Assembly (NCBI GenBank): GCA_963556255.1
Contig: OY744611.1
Location: 33,617,432 to 33,681,431 of the forward strand
Source of the DNA: Allolobophora icterica
Lineage: Eukaryota > Annelida > Clitellata > Crassiclitellata > Lumbricidae
Reading direction: 5' to 3'
Length of the DNA stretch: 64,000 bases
The notes beneath the pieces are model-generated. The model was not told where the DNA came from and ran no database searches. It saw only the letters and a program-made list of their open reading frames with translations. A program made the translations under genes and the position numbers. Of the stretch, positions 34,832 through 45,032 are shown one piece after another; the stretch's first letter is position 1; every line of letters starts with the position of its first letter.

Positions 34832-34925
34832 CAATGGATTTACGTTTGGTATTGATCTGACTTGGTTTGGTTTTGGTGCACCATCGGCTGTATCACAGGC
34901 GCTATAGAAGTTACTTAAAATTATT
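34832..34925 (+). mobile_element. LINE 3' end related to the 66-bp minisatellite flank
   Basis: It reads GGTTTTGGTGCACCATCGG and ends CAGGCGCTATAGAAG. Reverse-complemented, it aligns with 4344-4470 and 24968-25075, and shows the unexpanded version of the 66-bp unit. It abuts the opposite-strand RT relic, giving a tail-to-tail pair. Confidence 0.6.
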
Positions 34926-35045
34926 TTATTCTATTAGAATTGTTATTTTTTTACCAGATTTAATACGATACTACAGGATTTAAAAAACTATGGATAACAT
35001 TATTCTGAGCTAATCTTCGTTTAAGCCTATGTCATGCTTAGGTCC

Positions 35046-35640
<595 letters not shown>

Positions 35641-35787
35641 TATGAGTCATACCTTCTGCTTCCTCAAAAACCTCTCATGCCATGTAATTTTGTGGTGGCT
35701 TTGCGTTCTACATCGTTTGCCCCTTTGCAGTAATTTATGTGCGCACCAGTGAGTTTGTACCTATTAATGATTGTTTTGTTTTCTACA

Positions 35788-35788
<1 letters not shown>

Positions 35789-35842
<54 letters not shown>

Positions 35843-35879
35843 GTCGTCGTCATCATCATCATCATCATCATCATCATCA
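35789..35879. repeat. (ATC)n microsatellite, retroposon tail
   Basis: About 30 CAT units with a CGT trio. It lies exactly at the 3' side of the minus-strand RT terminus at 35881, so it is that element's GAT tail. Confidence 0.95.
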
Positions 35880-35880
35880 G

Positions 35881-36030
35881 TTCTTGACGCCAGCCATTTG
35901 GCGGCGATGGGTACCAATAAATGATCTCCCTTGTCCTCGGTCATTTATCAAGTCCATTGCCCCTCTTAGTGTTAGTCCAAGTGATGTTATGTCCTCATTT
36001 ATATTATCTATCCAGCGTATTCTTTAGCTT
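35881..36030 (-). pseudogene. Non-LTR retrotransposon C-terminal fragment (RWIDNI motif)
   Basis: The minus strand encodes RIRWIDNINEDITSLGL, then LRGAMDLINDRGQGRSFIG and a stop. This is the 'RW-DNI-ED' end widely seen at the C-terminus of metazoan non-LTR RT proteins. The frame closes with TGATGATGATG, which is the start of the microsatellite tail. Only the last ~46 residues remain. Confidence 0.75.
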
Positions 36031-36084
36031 TCAAAACACTGATTTGCATGACCTCTAGTGATTCCACTCTTTGAATGGGTAGTG

Positions 36085-36480
36085 CCATCGTAATCGTAAT
36101 CTCAAAACTTCTACAGCGCCACTCGAAGGCCAAGCGCTACGTCAAATCAAAGAGTGTTTCCAAGTAATCCAAGAGGAGTCCGAGTCCAAATCAAATCAGA
36201 GGGGATTTTCCAAAGAGTAGTCCAAAAGAGGTCCGAGTCCGATTTCCAGAGGGCCAGAGCAACTGTCAAGGCGGGTGTCGTTTTGGACGAGAATAATTGG
36301 CAGGCGGAGGATCAGATGAGTCAGGGTAAGAGTACTTAAAAGGTGAGACTTCAATTTTGAGTGAAAAGCCCGGGGATGATAGAGGAACATGAGGAGGAGG
36401 AGGATGGAGGACAGGTTGCATGATGGCGGAACGGATAATCTGCCATCGAATTGTACTCACTCTGCGCTATATGAATAAAT
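36085..36480. mobile_element. Short element with LINE-like ends in both orientations
   Basis: The left part has CAAAACTTCTACAGCGCCAC (a minus-strand-type end) and the right part has CTGCGCTATATGAATAAATG (a plus-strand-type end). It may be two tail-opposed LINE ends or one composite. A purine-rich middle carries GAGTCCGAGTCC duplications. Confidence 0.4.
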
Positions 36481-36689
36481 GTAAATAACTATGCAGCAGA
36501 TTTAAATGCCAGACATCTTGATCGTTGATCGACCGATCACATACCACACCCGATGCGATTATCCCAATGCCTGTCGCCGGTTGCAATCCTCATTACGCAG
36601 TGCGCACCTCAGAGCCAACGGTTGTTGTTGACAACGTCGCAGATTGGTTGTCCAGGTCCAGACATGGCACTAAGCTTTCGAAACAATAC

Positions 36690-36866
36690 AACAACACAAT
36701 ACAAACTTCAGAAGTGAACACACGACCATACGACAGAATATCGATTTCTGGCGCTGAGCAACTGTAAAGGACTTGCTCAAGGTCCTTGCTCAGTGACCGG
36801 CTCAGGGGACGCTCGAACCCGTGTACTTTCCACCGTCCACGTTACAGGCTGAACGCCGTGTCCCAA
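36690..36866 (-). mobile_element. tRNA-derived SINE head, family B
   Basis: On the minus strand ACACGGCGTTCAGCCTG (A-box region) and CGGGTTCGAGC (B box; + strand 36811-36821) are followed by CTTGAGCAAGTCCTTTACAG. That last motif is typical just downstream of the tRNA part in several animal SINEs. No intact tRNA fold. Confidence 0.6.
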
Positions 36867-37720
36867 CCCTTTCCTACCCTTCCTAACAGTCCTTACCATT
36901 CCCGAACCTTTCATATATCGCTTTGTACCCTGGTCTTCTCCTCCGTATACCATTCCTGATATACCAGATCGCTCATCGCTCCCTATACCCTTCCATGTCG
37001 GTATACCTACTTTTCGCTCTCGCTCTCTACCATTCCGTACCCTTCCCCAACCGCTGTCTAGCTCCCCACCTTTCCCAGTCATTCCATATCCTTTTATATC
37101 GTGCCACACTCTTCTCTACCCTTCTGTGTCTCTATCTCTCCCTCCTTTCCTTCCCTGTAATTCCATACACTTCCATATCACTCTGTATACTCTTCCGTAT
37201 CACTCCCCATTAGGTGATCGCTGCAGTCGAGGCATAACCAAGCGAGGTGGAAGTGACTCCAACCCAATTCTACGTTCAAAGCCACCCCCATCACTGACCT
37301 TCTGCTTTCGGAATAAAATGACCGTTCCGTAAAATGTCTGACTACAGTGACCGTTCCCTCCGAGAAATAGTCAGGATTGGCCACTTCCCAAAGACAACAG
37401 TAGAAAGCTCGGTTTCTGGATCAGTCTTTTCCGCTTGCTCGGTTCGTTTCATCACCGGCAACAGTGGTTCCCCTTTTCTTACCAAGGGGTCTTACCACCA
37501 TTCTACATCTCGAAACCCGGAACTGTATAGGCCTACCATTCTCTATCACTCTCCAACGTCTTTATTCTACCTTTGGGTAATCGCCATTAGACCTATTAGT
37601 CGTTTCGCCATCACTTCGTATACCACCTCATATCGCTCAATCACTCTCTAGCCTTCCCTTCTCTGTCACTCCATGCCTTCCCCTATCGTTCTATACCATT
37701 TCGTATCACCCTGTGCCCTT
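36867..37720. repeat. Degenerate TACCATTCC/CCTTCC repeat
   Basis: Words such as TACCATTCCGTACCCTTCC and CATTCCATATCC recur irregularly every 20-30 bp. It resembles a decayed satellite. The section 37215-37520 is less repetitive. Confidence 0.55.
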
Positions 37721-38079
37721 CTATAACTTTACCTACCGTTATCAACCTTAAAATGTTGCTCTCAAACCACTGCTACCATTCCCCATGTTTTCGCTTGGGC
37801 TTAGGTTTCAAAAGCAGCGATACCATTGTATTCTACATCCAAATTCGCGTCCTCAACAAACAGCGATGACTGCGGCGAATGCGCTTAAGACGTTTAGGAT
37901 TCACGGGGCACAACCCCGGACCGTTTGATCTACGTCACAAATCCCAAATGCCCAACAGGACAATCGTACCTCCTCTTTCTTCCGCCACCCCTCTCCGACC
38001 CATCCCGAGACCCATCTCTTTTCTATCCCGTTCCGGACCCTCGGGGGACTTGCGCAAAGCGGGGCTCCTCGCCTCGAAC

Positions 38080-38610
38080 AGTCGAACGCCCGAAATATTT
38101 CGCATCGAAATCATTCGCGCAACTGTTTTAATAAACGCCGAATTTATACCGATGTGCAAAGATGTCCGAACACAACACCCCGACCAACCGGTTCGGCCCC
38201 GCCGAATGTCGCTCGTGGGGCCGATAAAGATTGGGCTGTAATTGGGCGTTCTTTGTGTCGACTCTGCGCGTCTTGGAAGCCATTAGGCGCGGCGATAATT
38301 GCGCGCGGTGCTGCGGTAATTATACCTAATGAAAATAATTGCACACGACAGAAAGAAAGCAAATAATTTGGCGCTATTACGAGGCAGGGGGGAGTCGACG
38401 TGGGCTTCCCCGCTTTCGTGCGGGCAGCTGGTTCGACGGGTTGGCGGTCGGGAGGATCGGTGGGGGAAGCAGGACCCTCCTCTCTCTCTCTTTGTGCCCG
38501 GTCTTCTCCCCTCCCTTCGCTCGGCCGCCGCTCAATCTGGGAAAATAATTACGCGCTGCAATTTAGTGCGCCGCTGGTAATTGCGGAGTTGCTGAATAAC
38601 AACGGCTCTG
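38080..38610. promoter_or_regulatory. Candidate conserved non-coding island (TAATT/CpG)
   Basis: GCTGTAATTGGGCGTTC, GGCGATAATTGCGCGC, GCGGTAATTATACCTAATG, AAAATAATTACGCGC and GCTGGTAATTGCGG give a dense run of TAATT cores in CpG-rich unique DNA. It is the strongest such cluster in the window. Regulatory role is inferred from composition only. Confidence 0.4.
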
Positions 38611-38766
38611 TTGTGCGAACGGATTCGGACATTGAGAGAAAATCTGGAGGGGATTCGCGCCTCCGATGCTAAGCACGGCTATGCGAAGATTTTGTGGGAA
38701 GACTGGGGATTTTCCTTTCTGTTCTGTGTTCTGTCGCTTAGAAACTGTTGTTGTTGCTGTTGTCGT

Positions 38767-38777
38767 CGTCATCATCG

Positions 38778-38838
<61 letters not shown>

Positions 38839-38900
38839 TGTCATCATCATCATCATCATCATCATCATTACTATAACTATGATTATTATTATTATGATAA
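38767..38900. repeat. (ATC)n microsatellite
   Basis: About 35 CAT units with CGT and TGT interruptions. It grades into ATT words up to the MITE at 38926. Confidence 0.95.
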
Positions 38901-38925
38901 TCATTATTATAATTATGATCATTAT

Positions 38926-39189
38926 CAGTGCTTTTTCAGCCGGAACGCGCCGGAACGGCGTTCCGGCACCTTTTTTCAGTTCCTAAAAAATAAATAATTT
39001 ATTTTAATAATAAAAACAATAATTTAGTTATTTTAATTTAATTTCAGTGTTTTGAACTGTTTTCAGTGTTTATTGAGACCCCTCCCAACCCCAATCCCGT
39101 TTTCCTCGGGATTTTAGCCCATCCATAATTGTTCCGTTCCGGAACCTATTGTTCCGTTCCGGAACCTTTTTTTCTAGAAAAAAGCACTG
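38926..39189 (+). mobile_element. hAT-type MITE, CAGTGCTTTTTC family, copy 1
   Basis: CAGTGCTTTTTCAGCCGGAA at the left and CTAGAAAAAAGCACTG at the right. A perfect 8-bp duplication, ATCATTAT, lies at 38918-38925 and 39190-39197. GTTCCGTTCCGGAACCT is repeated twice near the right end. A close inverted sister is at 57152-57408. Confidence 0.97.
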
Positions 39190-39363
39190 ATCATTATCAT
39201 TTATTATATCAAAACTCGATGTTGAAATGGTCATCATTAATTTTTATCATAGCAGTAAATATATTATTATGTCTGTCTGTGTCTGTCCGTCCGACCTTCT
39301 CTCTGTCTGCGTGTCCGTCTGTCCATTATTATTTGTCAACACTGCCATTTTCAGTGAGAAAAA

Positions 39364-39974
39364 TTGTGATGCGTTTTGAGAAAAGGGACCATAAGTCTTA
39401 AATGGAGTTAAGTATTGATTCATAATCCTGGGTAATGTCTGATTAAAGTGCAGAAAAATGAACTTGATATCTTCATCCAAAGTATTTTTTAAACTTATTG
39501 AGAACAGAACATGCGCAAATGACAGTTTTCGGATATTTCAGTTTAAACTTTCACTGAAGAAAATGCGAAATTTTCACAGAACTTTACCATGGAATTCGTC
39601 ACGAAATAGTAACTAAACACAGCTCATAATGCCGTTTAATCACCGTATTATGTGTTTCATACATGCACTTTATTCCTGTGTAAAAATAGTTCTACATTTA
39701 AAAAATTATTTTCTGCTTAAAACTATTATCAAATTAGGAAGGATGACACGATACTCATAGTCCCTTTTAAGCCTTTTACAAAAGTCATCATTTGAAGAAT
39801 AAAACTTGAGATTTTTGAAAATTTTCTTTAATCAATGTTTACCTGCCATATCATTGTATCCGAAATCACTAAGAACTCGTTTTCACCCAAACTGACCTAT
39901 ACTTTTTGCTTTAAAGCCAGTTTTCTCAGTAACTGTGGAGAGACTTATGGTCCCTTTTCCCAAAGCGCATCACA
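39364..39974. mobile_element. Inverted-repeat element (TGTGATGCGTTTTGAG ends)
   Basis: TGTGATGCGTTTTGAGAAAA continuing to GGGACCATAAGTCT at 39365-39398 is the inverse of AGACTTATGGTCCCTTTTCC to GCGCATCACA at 39941-39974, a match of about 34 bp. The interior is AT-rich and non-coding. No flanking duplication was identified. Confidence 0.7.
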
Positions 39975-40079
39975 GATATCAATCCTCCTCTTCGCTTTTA
40001 AAAATCTAATTGGAAATAAAAATGGCGAACGTCACGTGATCTTTTCACTTCACAGAATCGACGCATATATCCTATCTTT

Positions 40080-40340
40080 GATTTAAAGCTTCTTCGGTCT
40101 GCGCATGCGCGTTGCGATGCACGCCTGAACGATTAGTTCGTCACTCGGATGATCGGTGGCGTCGTAGTCCCACCTTCCGGTTCGTCTAATACCCGTGGGT
40201 GTCAGAGAGGATGAACCAGAAGACAAATTGTGGATTATATCGCGAGATCGGCGAGCCAAGTTATGACGCTTGTCTGCAGGGTAAGCCGCGGCGCCCCGAG
40301 TACACCCGGATTTGAAATCGAGGACGCCGCGCATAATTCG
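40080..40340. promoter_or_regulatory. CpG-rich stretch with an NRF1-like palindrome
   Basis: TGCGCATGCGC at 40100-40110 is a perfect NRF1-type palindrome. ACCTTCCGGTTCG at 40172 is ETS-like. The sequence is unique and GC-rich. It could be a promoter-like or conserved element. No adjacent exon is recognised. Confidence 0.25.
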
Positions 40341-40672
40341 GATTTTGCACGGTTGGATGTAAAGTCTGGAAAGAGCAGATACTAGTTTTTATTTTTCTAA
40401 CTCGAGGCTGAAATGGTCGTTTTAGGAACTGAAGGATCTTCAGAGAAAGAGAAAGATTTTCTGTTGCTTCATTTGTTACGTTTGGTCTACTGTAGTAGCC
40501 TAAATATGTAGTGTTGATACTATTCTAACCCGCGTGCATTAAGTTTTTAATGATTTAGGCCCTACTTCACTTTTTATGTACCTAGTGTCAGTATAAATAG
40601 ATTTATGCCCGTTGCGCTAGTTCAATGTCGCTATGAAGGTCACTACATTTGAATAGACTAGATTAGTTCTCT
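40341..40672. other. Unassigned stretch
   Basis: AT-rich unique sequence, no motif recognised. Confidence 0.5.
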
Positions 40673-40820
<148 letters not shown>

Positions 40821-40991
40821 CGCTCTCGCTCTCTCCTCGTGGACCCGGATTATGGTCTTCCATAGGCAACCTCTCTGACTTGACGCAGCGGCTCTATCAA
40901 TTGCAGGTATCTAATAGCGCTAAAAAAGAGTAGGCGATGTTTTTATTTCTTGGATTTATGTAGCTCCAGGATTTAATATTTTCATCATTTT

Positions 40992-41123
40992 ATGAGTTCA
41001 CACGCACCCACACCCACCCACAATCACACATCCACCCACACACCTACACACACACACCTACACACACACCTACACACACACCTACACACACCTACACACA
41101 CACACACACACACACACACCTAC

Positions 41124-41156
<33 letters not shown>

Positions 41157-41220
41157 AAATGTGTGTTCGTATCTGTTTCTGCTTTTGTACAGGTGTCTTT
41201 CTTCAAAAACATGTCTGTAT

Positions 41221-41318
<98 letters not shown>

Positions 41319-41390
41319 GTGTGTGTGTGTAGGTGTGTGTGTGTAGGTGTGTGTGTAGGTGTGTGTGTAGGTGTGTGTGTATGTTCTGAC
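40992..41390. repeat. Inverted pair of (AC)n and (GT)n arrays
   Basis: CACACCTACACACA repeats (40995-41157), a 65-bp spacer, then (GT)n with GTGTGTAGGTGTGTGT repeats (41222-41390). The CCTACA interruptions on the left mirror the TGTAGG interruptions on the right, so the arms are true reverse complements. Confidence 0.93.
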
Positions 41391-41394
41391 CACG

Positions 41395-41660
41395 TTATTG
41401 TCCGTCAGTGGAATATTCCTCGAAGTAGTGCCGCCAACAAACCAACGGCGGTCGTGCCCAAGAACTGACCAGTGGTCAGTGGTCGGTCACTCCTTGACCA
41501 CTATCGGACTGACCGCGGCGTCTAATATCGGGCGATTAGTCATCGCCAAACGACCGCTGCTTAGTGCTGACCACCGCCTCCTCCTCCACCACCCAGTCGC
41601 AAAATTCGATCGGTCGATAAATTAGGGCTCCATATAAGTCGCTTGACGACGCATGCGCAG
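41395..41660. promoter_or_regulatory. Non-repetitive CpG-containing island
   Basis: ACCAACGGCGGTCG, then CCAGTGGTCAGTGGTCGG, GGGCGATTAGTCATCGCC (a small palindrome) and CGATCGGTCGATAAATTAG. Possibly conserved. No coding evidence. Confidence 0.25.
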
Positions 41661-41664
41661 ACGC

Positions 41665-42400
41665 ACAGGGCAGCGGAGGAGGAGAAGAGGACTGAAGAGG
41701 AAAAATAGAAATGAAGAGGAAAATAGGAATGAAGAGGAAAATGGGAATGAAGAGGAGGATTCAAGAGGAATAGGATTCAGGAGGAGGAGGAGGAGGAGGA
41801 GGAGGAGGAGGAGGAGGAGGAGGAGGAGGAGGAGGAGGAGGAGGAATTAAAGGACGGACTGAAGAGGAAAAACATGATTGAAGAAGAGGATTCAAGAGGA
41901 ATATGATTCAAGAAGAGGAGGAAGAGAATGATGATGAGAAGAGGAGAAGAAGGAGGAGGAATAGAAAGGGGAGGATCAATTGGGAAAAGGAGGACGGTTG
42001 AAGAAGAGGTATAAAAATGATGAATGTGGAGGATTGAGCAGAAAGAAGACTGACAAGCAAAGAATTGAAGAGAAAGATGATGAGCGATGGTGATGATGAT
42101 GATGATGACGAGGAGTAGGAGGAGGAGAGGGAGTTGTAGAAGGAGGAGCAAAAGGAGGAGCTGAAGGAGGAGGAGGTGAAGCTTTCAACAGAGGCACAGA
42201 CATGAAAGAGCAGACGCATAAGTATGCATGTCCGTGTGTCTGTAACTCTGCGTATCTTTGTCTACCTGTGAAAGGAGGAGGATATCGAAGAGCATGGAAC
42301 AAGAGAGGAAGAGGCATGGATATAAGCAGAGGAGAGGGAGGAGGTTACAGAACAGAAAGATTTAGAGAGCAAGTGGAGAAGAACAAGCGGGGTTCAGACC
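41665..42400. repeat. Polypurine tract with (GGA)n core
   Basis: Starts with three AAATAGGAATGAAGAGG-like units, continues into about 23 GGA units (41778-41846), then degenerate purine sequence with a GATGATGATG run at 42090-42110. Confidence 0.88.
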
Positions 42401-42621
42401 AGAAAGAAGCACAATTGGCCACTAAAAGCAATGGTTATTAAAAAACCAAAGAGACACCAATGACTATTAACATCCAAGGAGAACCTACTGAACAAGTGCA
42501 TCAATTCGTCTTGGGGCTTGATAAGCGCAGATGGAAACAGCGAAAAAGACATAGGCCTACAAAAGAGAATCACAAGCAATTGGGAAAATGAAAAAGTGAC
42601 ATACCTGAATATATTCTGAGG

Positions 42622-43395
42622 AACGCTGCACTGGCTTCCAATGCAGGAACGGGTTCGACTGCAGATCACCCGACCTGGACGATTCAACGTGGTTCGCACT
42701 GAAGCGGCATATATCAAAGAGATTTTTGTTCCAGTTATGAGCCAGCCTGGTCAGCGATCACTACGCTCTTCAGCCTGTGGAGATTAACGGGTTCCCCGCT
42801 TTCGCACATCAGTGCGAGCTCAACGGGCTTTCTCAAACATCGCATCTTCCTCTTGGAATAATCTTCTTCTTGGAATGATTTTCTTCTTGGAATAATCTTC
42901 CTTTTAAAACACACACACTTTCAACTGATTCAGCTCAACATACCTTAAGTCGCACTTCTTCAGATCAGTTAGATTAGTGCTGTCCAACCTTTTTGACACC
43001 GCGGGCCACCGAAACAATTATTCTTGAAGCCGAAGGCCGCTCCAGTAAACTCAAAAGCAACGAGTAAAATTTAATGAAAATTACTAACTATATTAAAATT
43101 TATTTTGGCAATAATCATATAATAGTAATACCGTAATCAATGAATGATAGCAAGGAGTTATAATAGTTCAACGCCAAAAACTATATCAGTTAACGTTCAA
43201 GCACGTTTTAGTGAGATATTTGGCTTTGAATTGTGCTTGCAATTTTTTTTATTTGCAGTTGGTATTCAGCTCGGGCGGACCATTTCTAATCGGCCCGCGG
43301 GCCGTGTGTTGGAGACCACGGAGTTAGATAGTCACGCAAGCAGCGCTTTTGGAAGGTGTCTGAAAGGCGCTGTATAAATGTTACAATACATTACA
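42622..43395 (+). pseudogene. L2/CR1-like RT C-terminus, split by a hAT MITE
   Basis: LHWLPMQERVRLQI, then QPGQRSLRSSACGD, RVPRFRTSVRAQRAFS and ASSSWNN are the classic C-terminal blocks of L2/CR1 RTs. The 3' end GAAAGGCGCTGTATAAATG with TTACAATACATTACAT matches 2041-2432. A 347-bp element (42975-43321) interrupts the 3' UTR between AGTTAGAT copies. A short GGAATAATCTTCTTCTT duplication lies near 42857-42900. Confidence 0.88.
42975..43321. mobile_element. hAT-type MITE (TAGTGCTGTCCAACC ends), nested
   Basis: Left TAGTGCTGTCCAACC with CCGCGGGCC; right GGCCCGCGGGCC with GTTGGAGACCACGG, an imperfect inversion. A perfect 8-bp duplication, AGTTAGAT, lies at 42967-42974 and 43322-43329. Removing the element restores the LINE 3' UTR seen intact at 2360-2400. 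Confidence 0.96.
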
Positions 43396-43397
43396 TG

Positions 43398-43535
43398 GTG
43401 GTTGTGGTGATGATGATGATGACGATGATGTGGATGATGATGATGATTATGATGATGATGATTATGATGATTATGATGATGATGATGATGATGACGACGA
43501 TGATGATGATGATGACGATGATGATGATGATGAAC
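43398..43535. repeat. (GAT)n microsatellite, interrupted
   Basis: About 40 GAT/GAC triplets directly after the LINE 3' end. Confidence 0.93.
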
Positions 43536-43544
43536 GGAATACTA

Positions 43545-43715
43545 GCAGATGGATTACGAGGAAGACGAAGATTGAAGAGGACGAGGAATAGGAAGAGGAT
43601 GAATAACAGAAGGACTGTATACAGAGAAAGAACGAAGCTAATGAGGATGGTAGAGGAGGAGGAGGAGGAGGAGGAGGAGGAGGAGGAGGAGGAGAAGGAG
43701 GATGAAGACGAGGAT
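43545..43715. repeat. Polypurine tract with (GAG)n
   Basis: Degenerate GAAGACGAAGATTGAAGAGG purines with a pure GAG run at 43652-43694. Confidence 0.85.
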
Positions 43716-43729
43716 CAACTGAAGACAAA

Positions 43730-43990
43730 CTGGTCACTGGGTTCACTTGTCGCCTTCGTTAATCCACCCCATTTATTTAGGATAATCTCGGGTCCGTGGA
43801 AGCCACGGGGTGGTGGGTCAGTCCAACGCGGATCGGCATCTTAGGGGTGGGCGGCCGAGACCCCTTCGCCTGCCGTGCGCTCGGTCGCTGGAGCCCCCCA
43901 CGGCTCCTCGGCGATCCTCGAGGGACGCCGTCGAATCGGTGATTAGATCGGTCATGGAAAATATTATTGATGGCTACGTGACGGTATGAC
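43730..43990. promoter_or_regulatory. CpG-rich unique island between two purine tracts
   Basis: Contains TTCGTTAATCCACCCC, CCATTTATTTAGGATAATC, CGGTGATTAGATCGGTCATG and GAAAATATTATTGATGGC with a GC-rich centre. Candidate conserved non-coding DNA; texture-based. Confidence 0.3.
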
Positions 43991-43994
43991 CATG

Positions 43995-44930
43995 TGTGCC
44001 AGGCTGGATGATGGCTGGAGGGAGGGAGGGACGGAGAGAGGAAAGGAAGCAGAGAGACAGAGAGAGACAGAGAGAGAGAGACAGAGAGAGAGAGAGACAG
44101 AGAGGCCGGCAGGCAGGCCGACGAAAAGGAATATGGCTTCGGCGAAGGAGAAAGAAATTGAGGAGGAGGAGGAGGAGGAGGATGATGAAGAGGATGAAGA
44201 TGAGGAAAAAGAGGTGGAGGAGAAGAAAGAGGATGAAAATAGATGAGGACGGGAGGAGAAGGAGGACTAAGAGGTATAGAAAGGAGGAGGAAGACCAATA
44301 AAGAGGAATACAGCGGAGGAGTAATACCGTGGACTAGAGGAGGAAGAATGAGTACAGAAAAGGAGGAATACAGAGAAGGGAAGAAGGAGAATTGAGGAGG
44401 AAATACATAGAGAAGTAGAGACTAAGACAAATAAGCAGCGAAAGAGAGGCGGAGAGACATATAGTCATGGAGGAGGAATCAGGAGGAATAGAGAAGCCGA
44501 GGAGTACAGAGGAGAGAGGCCACAGAGAAGTACTAGGATTTATCAGGAGAGGAGTAATACAGCAGAGGAATAATTACGGAGGACTAGATGAGGATGAAGA
44601 ATAAGGAGGAGTATAGAAAAGGAGGAATACGAGGAGGAGAAGGAGGAGGAGGAGGAGGAGGAGGAGGAGGAGGAGGAGGAGGAGGAGGAGTAATGCGATT
44701 AAGGAAGAGGACGTGAAATAAAGAAAACTAGGTAGGAGTATGAACACAGAAAATGGGGAACACAGTGGAGGAGGAACGAGAAGAGGGGAGAGGACGATGA
44801 GAAGCACATGGGGAGGAGGAGGATAGTAAGGGCAAAGAATCCGGTTGATCCAGAAGAGGATCTGAGGAGAGAAGGAACAGCGCCAGATGGAAAGAAGGAC
44901 AGATCGAAGGAGAAGAGCCTTCGTACGATT
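43995..44930. repeat. ~0.9-kb polypurine tract
   Basis: GGGAGGGAGGG, AGAGACAGAGAG and GGAGGAGGA blocks, then degenerate AGGAATACAGAGGA words. A pure GGA run lies at 44633-44690. Strongly strand-asymmetric, with no gene. Confidence 0.88.
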
Positions 44931-45032
44931 CGTTCATTGGCGTTTTTATGATAGAATCCTTTGGGATTGTGCCATAAAAAAAGAAATATGAAAAATATTG
45001 TTTGATATATATACATATATATATATGTATAT

